NCBI GenBank assembly: GCA_041299015.1
Contig: JBFYWB010000095.1
Coordinates: forward strand, 1-64,000
DNA length: 64,000 nt
Source: JARFQH01 sp041299015
Lineage (GTDB): Bacteria; Desulfobacterota; Desulfobacteria; Desulfobacterales; SG8-13
Direction: 5' to 3'
In this document: positions 1 through 10,197 of the stretch, one piece after another
Layout of the letters: each line of letters opens with the position of its first letter
Numbering within the stretch: position 1 is the stretch's first letter
Translations under genes and position numbers: made by a program
Notes under the pieces: model-generated
Told to the model about the DNA's origin: nothing
Seen by the model: only the letters and a program-made list of their open reading frames with translations
Database searches by the model: none

Positions 1-1661
<1,661 letters not shown>

Positions 1662-1662
1662 G

Positions 1663-2373
1663 ATGAGAGCCACATTTGTCATCTTCCGCTTCGATCCCGC
1701 GATCGATAAACGGCCCCGCTACCAAGAATATGCCATCGACGTCGAATCGACCGACAAGATTCTGGACTGCCTGAACCGGATTCGCTGGGAACTGGATCCC
1801 ACGTTGGTCTACCGGGCATCGTGTTCCCACGGCATCTGCGGCTCGGACGCCATGGTCATCAACGGTCACGTCGGTCTGGCCTGCCAGAAACTGGTGCGGG
1901 ATTACAAAACGGCCAACAACTTCGTGATCGAACCACTGCCGCTGTTCACTGTCATCAAGGATCTGATCGTGGACATGAATCCGTTTTTCGAAAAACACCG
2001 CTACGTCCGGCCGTACCTGACGAGCGACGAGGAAACGCCGGAGAAAGAACGGGTTCAGAGCGCGGCGGAACAAAAAGTGATCGAACCGGCTTTGCGCTGC
2101 ATCCTGTGCGCCTGCTGCACGTCGTCATGCCCGATCTCCAGGGCCAACCCGAACTATCTCGGGCCCGCCGCACTTCTGCGCGCCTTCCGGTACATCAACG
2201 ATTCTCGCGACACCGTCACCGCAAGCCGCCTGGCACAGCTCGACAACGATGACGGCGCCTGGGGGTGCAAGACCATGTGGTGGTGCACTGATGTGTGCCC
2301 CAAAGGTATTCCCGTAACCAAGTGCATCGGCCAGATCAAGCGCGCCATCAAACTGCAGGAAAAGCACGCCTGA
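1663..2373 (+). CDS. sdhB: Succinate dehydrogenase/fumarate reductase iron-sulphur subunit
   Basis: This subunit carries electrons from the flavoprotein to the quinone pocket. The N-terminal ferredoxin-like domain has CSHGICGSD, where Asp replaces one Cys ligand as in E. coli SdhB, followed by the GLAC cysteine of the [2Fe-2S] centre. The C-terminal domain has CILCACCTSSCP and, near the end, CKTMWWCTDVCPKGIP, which together bind the [4Fe-4S] and [3Fe-4S] clusters. The length of 236 residues is normal. I chose the ATG at 1663 because GAGAGGAAG sits just upstream and it follows the sdhA stop by one base; a TTG at 1636 in the same frame would overlap sdhA. No anchor gene follows, so the operon order is probably C-A-B. 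Confidence 0.96.
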   Translation: MRATFVIFRFDPAIDKRPRYQEYAIDVESTDKILDCLNRIRWELDPTLVYRASCSHGICGSDAMVINGHVGLACQKLVRDYKTANNFVIEPLPLFTVIKDLIVDMNPFFEKHRYVRPYLTSDEETPEKERVQSAAEQKVIEPALRCILCACCTSSCPISRANPNYLGPAALLRAFRYINDSRDTVTASRLAQLDNDDGAWGCKTMWWCTDVCPKGIPVTKCIGQIKRAIKLQEKHA

Positions 2374-2528
2374 GTTGCCTGAACTAGGGCAATGGTTACT
2401 GTTTAGGTCAGTTGGGCGGGCGATAGGCCGCACTTCCCGCAAATTGAGGGACCGCCGGACCACGCGAGCGTTCCGGTGAGATATCAATGAGAGATCAAGA
2501 CCCACACCCCAAATAAGAGGACCGACTC

Positions 2529-3029
2529 ATGTATACATTGAAAACCCTTTCGAAGGCAGCGATACCGGGTGCATTGGAAAAAGCCGAGCGTTACCGTCTC
2601 TTGAACGAACCCTTGGAAGCCGAAAGCATCTGCCGGGATGTGCTTGCGGTCGAGCCCGGCAACCACCAGGCGTTGATTATCCTGCTGCTGGCGCTGACCG
2701 ATACGTTCAAACAACATCTCAACACCGCCTTCGACCAGGCCCATGAGGTCCTGGAAAGACTGAGCGATCAGTATTGCAAAGCCTACTACGGGGGCATCAT
2801 CTGTGAGCGACGGGCCAAGATCCATCTCGAACGCGGTGGTCCGGGTTCCGGACGATTGGCCTATGAATGGTTCCACAAGGCGATGAAACTCTACCAGACC
2901 GCCCTCAATTCCTGTTCGCCCGGCAATCAGGACGCCCTTTTGCGCTGGAACACCTGCGCCCGGATCATCATGCGCAATCCTGACGTAGCGCCCGGCGAAG
3001 CGGAGGCGGGCGAACAGATGCTCGAATAA
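2529..3029 (+). CDS. Small TPR-like protein of unknown function
   Basis: This is a soluble helical protein of 166 residues with no signal peptide. The first 60 residues read as one or two tetratricopeptide-like helix pairs, with the small/large residue pattern and an AVEPGN turn. A second helical stretch (about 85-140) ends in an acidic, Glu-rich tail. An AGAGGA ribosome site precedes the ATG. It begins 155 bp after sdhB on the same strand and may be transcribed with it; the gap holds nothing recognisable beyond a short TTGCC/GGCAA inverted repeat. A role as protein-protein adaptor is inferred from the fold only, and no partner can be named. Confidence 0.75.
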   Translation: MYTLKTLSKAAIPGALEKAERYRLLNEPLEAESICRDVLAVEPGNHQALIILLLALTDTFKQHLNTAFDQAHEVLERLSDQYCKAYYGGIICERRAKIHLERGGPGSGRLAYEWFHKAMKLYQTALNSCSPGNQDALLRWNTCARIIMRNPDVAPGEAEAGEQMLE

Positions 3030-3138
3030 GAGAGGGTGCGCGCCGGGTTTTTGAAACGTTTGGTCCGACAAAACCGAGAAGCGGTTGCGTGCGTTTTTTT
3101 CGTGGGGGGTAGCCGTTCGATTTCTGAAACATCCGGTT

Positions 3139-3771
3139 ATGTTATCTTCACTCCGATTGTGGCCGCCGGTCTGGCTGGTCCTGATGCCAATTCTGTTAAC
3201 CTCCGCACCAAGTGCTGCCGGAAACGTTCAGGTGGACGGCGACGGCAGCGCGGCAATTGAAAAGACCACCATCTATCGGTTGAAACCCTCTGAAAAAGGC
3301 GGCAGTGCCTTCAAACTGGTCTACTTCGTGAGGGTGCCGGTCGAGACTTTCTGGAAGTTCAAGACCGATTTCCAAAGCGACTTATTACTGACCAACAAGT
3401 ACATTGCATCCAACCGCTTCGTCTATAGTGCCAATAACATGGTTGTCACTGAGACCCGCTACACCAACACGCCGGATATCGTCTTCAGATGGCAAACAAC
3501 GGTATATCCATCCATTCATAGACTCAATTACGTGCTTCTCAACCCAGAGGACTGCGGGCAACGATTCAATTACGGATTTATCAAGATAGAAGCCGTCGGC
3601 AGCGGCACGCGGGTAACCCATTCCTCCTATTTCGACTTTTTTGGTGCCTCGCTTTGGGCCGGCCTACCCGGACCGATCGGGATGGAGGCCTTTCTGCGAT
3701 ATACCGCCCGCTGGGAACAGGAGACCATCATGCGACTGCTTCCCCGGTACCAGCCGGATACGGGCAAATAA
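3139..3771 (+). CDS. Exported START/SRPBCC-like domain protein
   Basis: The product is about 210 residues if translation starts at ATG 3139. That start gives a signal peptide: a hydrophobic core (WPPVWLVLMPILL) followed by APSAAG as a plausible cleavage site. A TTG at 3085 would add 18 residues in front. The mature part has the alternating pattern of a helix-grip (START/polyketide-cyclase) fold, with a VPVETFWKF opening helix, several beta strands (residues 70-150) and a long C-terminal helix ending in ARWEQETIMRLLP. Such folds usually bind a hydrophobic ligand. The likely site is the periplasm. It follows the TPR protein by about 110 bp. The substrate is unknown and family membership is judged by eye. 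Confidence 0.65.
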   Translation: MLSSLRLWPPVWLVLMPILLTSAPSAAGNVQVDGDGSAAIEKTTIYRLKPSEKGGSAFKLVYFVRVPVETFWKFKTDFQSDLLLTNKYIASNRFVYSANNMVVTETRYTNTPDIVFRWQTTVYPSIHRLNYVLLNPEDCGQRFNYGFIKIEAVGSGTRVTHSSYFDFFGASLWAGLPGPIGMEAFLRYTARWEQETIMRLLPRYQPDTGK

Positions 3772-4077
3772 GAGACGCTGCTGAAAATTTCATATGGCCC
3801 GGCATCAAGGACGCCCCCCGCCTCGGTTTTCAAGCGTTTCCAGCCGACTGCAACCAATCGGATTGTTGCAGCGCTGCCGATAGTGATTAATTTTTTAACA
3901 AGTTATCGCGTTTTTGCGTTCGTCTGGTTCAACCGGAACGACCACTAAATCTTGCTGGAGCAGAAAAACGCGCCAGAAATCAGGCAAAAACCGGATGAGC
4001 CTTGTTTTCCGTTAAAGGACCATCGCGGAAGAGATCATCGGCTCATGAAAAATAAACAAGCCGAAGGAAATTTTTTT
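3772..4077. other. Intergenic region, 306 bp, no convincing gene
   Basis: No frame here has both a ribosome site and coding character. The only structure noticed is an inverted repeat, CTGCAAC (3848-3854) and GTTGCAG (3865-3871), with a 10-base loop. A T-run follows about 20 bases after it, too far for a standard intrinsic terminator. A longer reading of the downstream frame from 3952 would include part of this stretch but lacks a good start signal. Confidence 0.6.
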
Positions 4078-4275
4078 ATGGCATCCCGCGATCCTGATTT
4101 CGTTTCGTTGCCCCTGCTGACGGTCAGCGAGACGGCTAAATATCTCGGCGTCGGCCGAAAAATCGTTTACCAGTTGCTGGAATTCGGTGAAATTCGTGCC
4201 GTCAAGAGAAAAGGGGCCGTACTCATCGAAAAAGCGAGCATCGATACTTTCAGATCGAGCGGTAAACTGACGTGA
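4078..4275 (+). CDS. Excisionase-type helix-turn-helix DNA-binding protein
   Basis: This is a 65-residue protein made of a single winged-helix domain of the MerR/Xis (HTH_17) kind. LLTVSETAKYLGVGRKIVYQLLEFGEI is the helix-turn-helix and recognition helix, followed by the wing (AVKRKGAVLIEKASIDTFRSS). The start at 4078 is chosen because AAGGAA lies 8 bases before it; in-frame ATG 4045 has a poorly placed site. Proteins like this act either as recombination directionality factors or as small regulators. No integrase or attachment site is visible nearby, so a stand-alone regulator is as likely as a phage leftover. Confidence 0.72.
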   Translation: MASRDPDFVSLPLLTVSETAKYLGVGRKIVYQLLEFGEIRAVKRKGAVLIEKASIDTFRSSGKLT

Positions 4276-4352
4276 CCGAACCCTACGTTGTCGGGCAGTT
4301 TCAGAAAATCCCCCGCGCGACCGATTCGTTCGGCCGACGCTCTTCAATAAAA

Positions 4353-4381
4353 TTGACATCTATCGCAGGGGTACGTAGCGT
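4353..4381 (+). promoter_or_regulatory. Possible sigma-70 promoter for the TPR gene
   Basis: A perfect TTGACA (4353-4358) is followed after 17 bases by TAGCGT (4376-4381), which matches only three positions of the -10 consensus. It lies about 150 bp upstream of the TPR gene at 4528. The call rests on the -35 element and the spacing alone. Confidence 0.3.
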
Positions 4382-4527
4382 CTGATCGATCGGGGCAACA
4401 TATGATTCGTTGCTTAAGGCCCTGGAACCGAAAGTCCTCCGGTGAAAAACGGCTGCAGGATTATTCTGGACAGCTCGTCATTCAACTTGTCCCGTTGCAC
4501 TTGTAACCATAAAAGGAGATTAAACCG

Positions 4528-5046
4528 ATGACGGATAAAGATAAAGCTGAAATGTTCTTCAAAGAGGGAATGGCCGAATTCGTCGGCCGCAACTACGAAA
4601 AAAGCATCGAGACGCTCAACCAGGCACTTGATATCGCTCCCGAAAATAAAATCGCCCGTTTGAGCCGCGCGTCCGCATATATGAAATTGGACCGGTTAGA
4701 AGACGCTCTGACCGATTTCGACCGGGTCATCAACAGCCATCCCGAATATGCCAAGGCCTATCACTTGCGAGGCTTGGTACACGAAAAATCCGGCGACTAC
4801 CAGGCAGCTCTGAAAGACTTCGACCGGGCTATCGGCCTCGATCCCGAGTATGGTGCCGCCTACTACAGCCGAGCGAATCTCCACTCCAACATGGGAAACC
4901 AGGAGCGGGCCACAGAAGACATCGAAATGGTTACCCATTTGACGAATGTCAACATCGAAACCTTTGCCAACGAGAACAACCTCTGGCGGTCACAACACCT
5001 CAAATTGGAGGTGACCGGAGGTCTTACCGATGCAATGGATCGGTAG
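4528..5046 (+). CDS. Tetratricopeptide repeat protein
   Basis: This is a 172-residue soluble protein with at least three TPR units back to back. They run at roughly residues 8-40 (FFKEGMAEFVGRNYEKSIE), 42-74 (ARLSRASAYMKLDRLEDAL) and 76-110 (AYHLRGLVHEKSGDYQAAL), with a fourth at 110-136 (AYYSRANLHSNMGNQERAT). Each shows the W/L-G-Y-A-P pattern and ends in a P-E/D motif. A 35-residue non-repeat tail follows. There is no signal peptide. The ribosome site AAAAGGAGA is strong. It is monocistronic by spacing (252 bp from the gene before, 355 bp to the next). A scaffold role is inferred; the partner is unknown. Confidence 0.85.
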   Translation: MTDKDKAEMFFKEGMAEFVGRNYEKSIETLNQALDIAPENKIARLSRASAYMKLDRLEDALTDFDRVINSHPEYAKAYHLRGLVHEKSGDYQAALKDFDRAIGLDPEYGAAYYSRANLHSNMGNQERATEDIEMVTHLTNVNIETFANENNLWRSQHLKLEVTGGLTDAMDR

Positions 5047-5401
5047 CACGGCTCACGTATGAGACAGAAAATACAGTGACATCAGATGAACCATCGTTGG
5101 TGGCCTGCCATACTTTTAGCGGGGCCGGATTTCGGAGCGTTATCGCCCAACCGGCCCCCCCGAAATCATTCCTTTTTGCCTTTTTCCAATGAATTGAAAA
5201 CTTGCCTGCCGAACCGTGCTGGAGAATTACAATCTTCCGTGATAATAGTGACGAGACAACGCTTTGCAATCGAAACTCGGAATCAATTTTTAAATGGATG
5301 AGTCCGGTATCGATGTCTCTAACGGCCTTTGGGAGAGTGCCGCTCAGAGCACCCGCGCCAGAGGATCTGCGGACCACCCAATTACCGCAGCATCAGCCAA
5401 A
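5047..5401. other. 355-bp intergenic leader with a circularly permuted inverted repeat
   Basis: I see no gene here; short open frames lack ribosome sites and coding bias. The stretch contains GGGGCCGG (5121-5128) immediately followed by ATTTCGG (5129-5135). Downstream are CCGGCCCC (5151-5158) and CCGAAAT (5160-5166), their reverse complements in swapped order. The two stems cannot form together without loops of 0 and 1 base, so they would be alternative hairpins. The block sits 235 bp upstream of the radical SAM start used here. An in-frame ATG at 5294 could extend that protein into this region. Confidence 0.5.
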
Positions 5402-7027
5402 ATGCCCGATATTCTGCTTGTACAACCACCAATCCGGGATTTTTACCTGACGGCAAAACGCACCCTGCCGTATGGTCTGGCATGTATTGCGGCCGGTCTC
5501 GAAAACGCGGGATTCTCGGTGGAAATTCTGGACGCCCTGGCCACATCCCGGTCGCGTGACATCGTATGGCCCGAAAGCATGAATTATCTGAGGGAATTTT
5601 ATGGTCGTGACGACCGTGCCCCCTTTGCACTATTTCACCGATACCGGCACCACGGCTACAGCCTCGAACACCTGGCGCAAAAAGCCGCGCAGTCGGGCGC
5701 CTTCCTGGTGGGAATATCGTCCCTGTTTACCGCTTACAGTGCTGAAGCCCTTGAAACCGCGCACCGAATCAAGGCTGCGCTACCGTCCGGCACAATCGTA
5801 ATGGGAGGTCACCACCCGACGGAACTTCCGGAAAGCGTTATGCAATGCCCGGCGGTTGACTATGTCATCCGCGGTGACGGCGAACAGGCCATGCCGCTGC
5901 TGGCCCGGGCGTTAAGAGACGGGCACAGCCCGCGGAATGTTCCCGGCCTTGTTTTGCGGGCTGCGGAGGGTCTGCTTCATATTGGCGACCCGGCCCGTGT
6001 CGACGGGTCGGAGGATTTTCCGCTGCCGGCCACGCATCTGATAAGGCACCGCCACTACCGCAGAGGCAAGAAAGGAAGTGCGGTCGTCGTGGCCAGCCGG
6101 GGTTGCCCCATGCACTGTTCTTACTGCTCCATGCGCCGTTCAGACGAACGCCCTTATTGGCGGCGCCCGGTTTCATCCGTTCTGGCCGAGATCGGCCGCG
6201 CCGTGGAGCGGGACCGCAGCGGCTTCATCGATTTTGAAGACGAGAATCTTAGCCTGGACCGTCGCTGGTTTATGGCGCTTCTGCGTGGGATCACAACACG
6301 ATTCGGTGCCGCCGGGCTCGAGTTGCGGGCGATGAACGGGCTCTTTCCGCCATCCCTCGATGATGATGTCATCGGTGTCATGGCCGCGGCCGGTTTCAGG
6401 TCTCTCAACCTATCGCTGGGATCGAGTGTGCCGGAACAACTGCAGCGGTTTCGAAGACCGGATGTCCGCACGGCCTTCGACAGCGCCCTGGCATCGGCGC
6501 AAAAATACGCCCTTCACTGCGTCGGTTATGTGATTGCCGGAGCACCGCGGCAATCGCCAGCGGATTCCGTGGCCGACCTTCTCTTCCTGGCCGAACGGCG
6601 CGTGCTGGCCGGCGTTTCAATATTCTACCCGGTGCCGGGAAGCCCCGATTACCGGTTGTGCGAGGACCTGGATCTGCTTCCGGCAGATGTCGCGCTGATG
6701 CGCTCCAGCGCCCTGCCGATCTCTCACGCCACCGACCGGCGGCATTCCGCAACCCTGCTGCGGCTGGGACGCTTGCTCAATTTTATGAAGGCTCTCCTGG
6801 ATCAGGGCGCCGGGCTTCCCGAGCCTCAGCATTTTGCGGCCGGCGCAAAGCTGAACCCGCAAGATCGCCAGGCCGTCGGTGGTCAACTGTTGCGCTGGTT
6901 TCTCTGCGACGGGCTGATCCGCGGTGTCGATTCTAACGGCAAGGTCTACGAGCACAGCATCTCCATTGAACTAACGCAGATGTTTCTGGACGGGTTGCGG
7001 CGGATCTCCTTGCGGGGCTGCTTGTAG
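5402..7027 (+). CDS. B12-binding-type radical SAM protein
   Basis: The N-terminal 180 residues form a Rossmann-like cobalamin-binding domain (ILLVQPP, then VGISSLFTAYS, IVMGGHHPTELPE and VDYVIRGDGE). It lacks the DxHxxG motif, as most members of this family do. The radical SAM domain follows, with CPMHCSYC at about residues 235-242 to hold the [4Fe-4S] cluster and then FIDFEDENLSLD. Such proteins run radical methylations or rearrangements on lipids, cofactors or natural products. I use ATG 5402 (541 residues), because MPDILLVQPP is where family members usually begin; the 36 residues from 5294 look non-conserved. The substrate is unknown. No biosynthetic partner lies alongside, and the next gene faces it 59 bp away. 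Confidence 0.88.
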   Translation: MPDILLVQPPIRDFYLTAKRTLPYGLACIAAGLENAGFSVEILDALATSRSRDIVWPESMNYLREFYGRDDRAPFALFHRYRHHGYSLEHLAQKAAQSGAFLVGISSLFTAYSAEALETAHRIKAALPSGTIVMGGHHPTELPESVMQCPAVDYVIRGDGEQAMPLLARALRDGHSPRNVPGLVLRAAEGLLHIGDPARVDGSEDFPLPATHLIRHRHYRRGKKGSAVVVASRGCPMHCSYCSMRRSDERPYWRRPVSSVLAEIGRAVERDRSGFIDFEDENLSLDRRWFMALLRGITTRFGAAGLELRAMNGLFPPSLDDDVIGVMAAAGFRSLNLSLGSSVPEQLQRFRRPDVRTAFDSALASAQKYALHCVGYVIAGAPRQSPADSVADLLFLAERRVLAGVSIFYPVPGSPDYRLCEDLDLLPADVALMRSSALPISHATDRRHSATLLRLGRLLNFMKALLDQGAGLPEPQHFAAGAKLNPQDRQAVGGQLLRWFLCDGLIRGVDSNGKVYEHSISIELTQMFLDGLRRISLRGCL

Positions 7028-7086
7028 GTGAATCACTGAAACTTTATTGTCTGGCCGCTATCGTCTGAAACTGATGTCCAAGCCCA

Positions 7087-7371
7087 TCAGCCGCAGCATT
7101 TTTTATACTTTTTCCCGCTGCCGCACGGACAGGGCGCGTTGCGTCCGATTTTCTTTTCGATGCGCCTGGTTTTCGGCGGGTTTAACAATATTTCCAAGTC
7201 GCTGATATCCTCCGGTTTTTCCGGTTCCAGTCCAATAGTGTATTTCCAGCCGTTTTCTTCGAATATGAGAGCGACCTCCTGCATTCTCTCTTCGGTCTGT
7301 ACCCTGACGACGGCGGGTCTCTTATCGGTGCCTAATTTTGCCGTTTTTGTACCGCCAAACACTTTTGCCAT
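7087..7371 (-). CDS. SEC-C metal-binding motif protein (PBPRA1643-like)
   Basis: This 94-residue protein ends in a classic SEC-C zinc motif, RNAPCPCGSGKKYKKCC, the same motif as at the C-terminus of SecA. The first 65 residues form a compact alpha/beta domain (VRVQTEERMQEVALIFEENG). The whole matches the small family of stand-alone SWIM/SEC-C motif proteins found in many gamma- and deltaproteobacteria. GAGGAAGG precedes the ATG by 8 bases. The function is unknown; zinc binding follows from the cysteines and nucleic-acid binding is only inferred. The protein is soluble and convergent with the radical SAM gene. Confidence 0.88.
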   Translation of the reverse strand: MAKVFGGTKTAKLGTDKRPAVVRVQTEERMQEVALIFEENGWKYTIGLEPEKPEDISDLEILLNPPKTRRIEKKIGRNAPCPCGSGKKYKKCCG

Positions 7372-7558
7372 GTGTTCACCTTCCTCTTGAGGTTACGCCT
7401 TGACATCGCAGATCAGGAGCGGGGTCCCTTTTACGTGGCGCCGAGACAATAGGGTGCTAATGTGCCCTGTCACGGGTCTGATGATCGAAACCGGTCATGG
7501 TGGGCCTTGCGTCAGCCGGCGGCGATTCGATCAGCGCCGAATTATGCGCCTGGGCTTA

Positions 7559-7909
7559 CTACCGGTCTTTTCGACACCCCGCCTGCGGATAGACATCTTT
7601 GAGCTGGTCGATCCAAGTTTTCTTCCACAACTTGACCCCGGAATAATACGCGGCACGACCAATGAGATGGGCGGCCACAGGAGCTGTCAGCAAAAGAAAT
7701 GTTATGGCCGCCAGCGCCCGCAACGTGATGCCTATATCATGATAAAAGGTGGCCTCTGCAATCAGTATCAATCCGGCCCCGAGCGTTCCGGCTTTCGTCG
7801 CCGCATGCATCCGCATAATGGTGTCCGGCAGCCGGAGCATCCCAAGAGCGGCCACCATGGAGAAAAGGCTGCCTAACACCAGCAGAAAGGATGTAGCGAG
7901 TTCACTCAT
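7559..7909 (-). CDS. mrpG: Mrp-type Na+/H+ antiporter subunit G
   Basis: This is the last subunit of a seven-gene multisubunit monovalent cation/proton antiporter. Its 116 residues include three membrane segments: LLVLGSLFSMVAALGML, GTLGAGLILIAEATFY and ALAAITFLLLTAPVAAHLI. The family signature RLPDTIMRMHAATKAGTLG falls between the first and second. It overlaps the end of mrpF by 8 bp, which indicates translational coupling. MrpG is one of the small subunits needed for assembly of the complex and carries no known ion-path residue. Confidence 0.93.
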   Translation of the reverse strand: MSELATSFLLVLGSLFSMVAALGMLRLPDTIMRMHAATKAGTLGAGLILIAEATFYHDIGITLRALAAITFLLLTAPVAAHLIGRAAYYSGVKLWKKTWIDQLKDVYPQAGCRKDR

Positions 7910-8225
7910 TGTCCTTGGTGTGCTCCGTTTTTTGATCCGGATCCGTCTTGGCCGAACGCATCAGAAATCGGGCGAACGCGACCGTTCCCAAAAACGCAAT
8001 CAAAGCGTAGGCGATGGCGACGTCCAGAAAAGAAGTTTCCCGGGCATAAATGGAATAGGCCGCCAGAAAGGCAACGATAAGAATCGATATCAGATCGAGG
8101 GCCACGATCCGGTCGGCGGCGGCGGGTCCCTTAACGAGGCGAACAAACGCCAATATAATGCTCAAGAGCAAAGCGGCCAGCGCGATTCGACCGGCGAGGC
8201 CGACGAGGACGTCCACATCCGGCAT
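7902..8225 (-). CDS. mrpF: Mrp-type Na+/H+ antiporter subunit F
   Basis: A small membrane subunit of 107 residues with three hydrophobic helices. It carries the family motif VKGPAAADRIVALDLIS between the first and second, including the conserved Asp of the DRI element. I use the ATG at 8225, whose A is the last base of the mrpE stop codon (TGATG). A longer frame from 8279 would overlap mrpE by more than 50 bp and adds residues atypical of the family. The C-terminal tail is hydrophilic (TDPDQKTEH). Confidence 0.93.
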   Translation of the reverse strand: MPDVDVLVGLAGRIALAALLLSIILAFVRLVKGPAAADRIVALDLISILIVAFLAAYSIYARETSFLDVAIAYALIAFLGTVAFARFLMRSAKTDPDQKTEHTKDNE

Positions 8226-8701
8226 CACCGCAAAACCTCCAATACCCTTCTTTCGAGACCCTGCTTGATGGATTGGCATGTCTGCTCAACGTCTTCAAGG
8301 AACATCACGTGAACATATAAAATCGTCTTGTCTTCGGAAACGTCGATGCTGAGGGTGCCCGGAGTCAAGGAGATGAGGTTCGCCACGAGCATGATTTCCA
8401 AGTCGTTTTTGGCATCCAGAGGAACCCCGATGATGCCCGGGCGGCTGATGTGCTTGGGTGTGATCACATCCCACATGACCCGCAAATTTGAAATGAAAAG
8501 CTCTTTGATAAAATAGCCGATTAAGGCGAGCGCCCTTGGCAACCGTTGAAAATAGCGAGTATTTTTATACAGCGGCTTGGTTAGCCATAAAGCACCATAG
8601 CCGACGACAAAACCGGCGAGGAAGCCACTGAGACTGAATTGTCCCAAAATGGCGCTGAATCCAATGGCAAGAAAAATGTTCAATAAAAAAAGATCGATCA
8701 T
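8225..8701 (-). CDS. mrpE: Mrp-type Na+/H+ antiporter subunit E
   Basis: At 158 residues this matches the usual MrpE length. Two or three membrane helices in the first 60 residues (FLLNIFLAIGFSAIL, FLAGFVVGYGALWL) are followed by the family's cytoplasmic domain. That domain has the conserved core VMLVANLISLTPGTLSIDVSEDKTILYVHVM. It overlaps mrpD by 4 bp (ATGA) upstream and mrpF by 1 bp downstream. MrpE is required for full antiport activity in characterised systems, but its exact role there is unsettled. Confidence 0.94.
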   Translation of the reverse strand: MIDLFLLNIFLAIGFSAILGQFSLSGFLAGFVVGYGALWLTKPLYKNTRYFQRLPRALALIGYFIKELFISNLRVMWDVITPKHISRPGIIGVPLDAKNDLEIMLVANLISLTPGTLSIDVSEDKTILYVHVMFLEDVEQTCQSIKQGLERRVLEVLR

Positions 8702-10197
8702 TTAGCCCCCGACACGGCCTTTAAATAAAATTCCGGATGCAGAAGTTCTTCGGCCGTCTGTAAGGCAACCTTAAAAAAATAATCGGCACCGAAGCCGATG
8801 ATCACCGTCAAGAGCGCCAAACCGGCGATCGGAGCGAGCATCCATCCCGAAGGTCTGACTGCTGAAGAGGCACCATTTTCCTTGTCCGCTCGAGGCGCCG
8901 GCTTCCAAAAAACTTCCCCCCATATCTTGGTCATCGAATAAACGGTCAACAAGCCGACGGCGGCGGCAACGCCGGCCACCAGATAATGACGGCTTTCGAG
9001 GCTGGCACGGATCAATATCATTTTAGCCCAAAATCCGGATAACGGCGGGAATCCGCCCAGTGAAAAGGCTGGAATAAAAAACAATACGGCGACCCACTTG
9101 TTTGTACGGTAGATATCGCCCAGTCGTGACAACTCGAATGATCCTCCCATGCGCCGAACGACCCCGCTGACCAAGAAAAGGTTGGCTTTCACGATGATGT
9201 GGTGAATTAAATAAAAGACTGCCCCGGCCAGCGCCAACCGAGTGTTGAGCGCCAGGCCCAGGATCATATACCCAACCTGGCTGATGATGTGAAATGAGAG
9301 AATGCGTCGAAATTCGTTGTGGGCTGCCGCGCCCAGTACGCCTGTGATCATGGTCAAAGCCGCAGCGATGAGCAATATCGAGTATGTATGCCGCGTATTG
9401 AAGACAAAAACCAGGGTGAACATTCTTATCAGTGCATAGACGCCCACCTTGGTCAACAACCCTGCAAAGATGGCGGAAACGGAAACCGGAGGGGTATGGT
9501 AGGCCGCCGGCAGCCAGAAGAAAAGCGGAAACAGGGCCGCTTTAATGCCGAATGCCGCCATGAAAATCATGGCCACAGCCGAAAGCAGGCCCTGGTCCTC
9601 GATCGATTGAACCTTCACATGCAGGTCCGCCATGTTTAACGTTCCGGTCAATCCGTAAAGCAAGGCAACTCCCGTTATCAACAGCAAGGTGGCAAAAATA
9701 TTGATCACCACGTATTTCACGCCGCCATCGAGCTGGCGGCGGTCCTGACCCAAAACCAAGAGCCCGAAAGACCCCATCAACATGACTTCGAACCAGACAT
9801 AGAGATTGAAAAGATCGCCGGTTAAAAATGCGCCGCAAATGCCGCCCACGAGAGCTTGCAACAAGGGATAGTATCCACGGTTCTCAAGAGCTGCATCCGG
9901 CTCTGCCCTGGAATAGGTGACCACGCCCAGGTTGATGACGCCGGCGATGACGACCATAACCGCACTTAAATGATCGGCGACAAGGGTAATGCCGAAGGGT
10001 GCCGGCCAGTTTCCCATCTGTGCCGCGAGGATACCGTTGCGGTGGACCTGGGAAAAAATCATACCGCCGGCGATGAGGTGCAGTGCGGCGGCGCATAGAG
10101 CGATGTTGGCGGAACCCTTCGCGTTCGACTTCAGCAGCAAAATCGTCGCCGCCGCCGCAAAGGGAAGAATGATCGGCAACACCAGAAGACCGCTCAT
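8698..10197 (-). CDS. mrpD: Mrp-type Na+/H+ antiporter subunit D (NuoL/M/N-like)
   Basis: A 499-residue polytopic membrane protein of the proton-conducting NuoM/N-like family, with about 14 helices. The key charged residues are present: E137 in NLYVWFEVML, K219 in FGIKAALFPLFFWLP, and K250 in GLLTKVGVYAL, the positions that form the proton path in MrpD and complex I. Length and motifs are complete, so the subunit looks functional. It overlaps mrpC and mrpE by 4 bp each, in keeping with a single coupled transcript running A to G. MrpD together with MrpA is thought to perform the H+ side of the exchange. Confidence 0.96.
   Translation of the reverse strand: MSGLLVLPIILPFAAAATILLLKSNAKGSANIALCAAALHLIAGGMIFSQVHRNGILAAQMGNWPAPFGITLVADHLSAVMVVIAGVINLGVVTYSRAEPDAALENRGYYPLLQALVGGICGAFLTGDLFNLYVWFEVMLMGSFGLLVLGQDRRQLDGGVKYVVINIFATLLLITGVALLYGLTGTLNMADLHVKVQSIEDQGLLSAVAMIFMAAFGIKAALFPLFFWLPAAYHTPPVSVSAIFAGLLTKVGVYALIRMFTLVFVFNTRHTYSILLIAAALTMITGVLGAAAHNEFRRILSFHIISQVGYMILGLALNTRLALAGAVFYLIHHIIVKANLFLVSGVVRRMGGSFELSRLGDIYRTNKWVAVLFFIPAFSLGGFPPLSGFWAKMILIRASLESRHYLVAGVAAAVGLLTVYSMTKIWGEVFWKPAPRADKENGASSAVRPSGWMLAPIAGLALLTVIIGFGADYFFKVALQTAEELLHPEFYLKAVSGAK

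Noticed and set aside
1816..1880. Missing fourth cysteine in the [2Fe-2S] motif of SdhB (CSHGICGSD)
   Set aside because: The same Asp is present in E. coli SdhB, so this is a normal variant rather than a defect.
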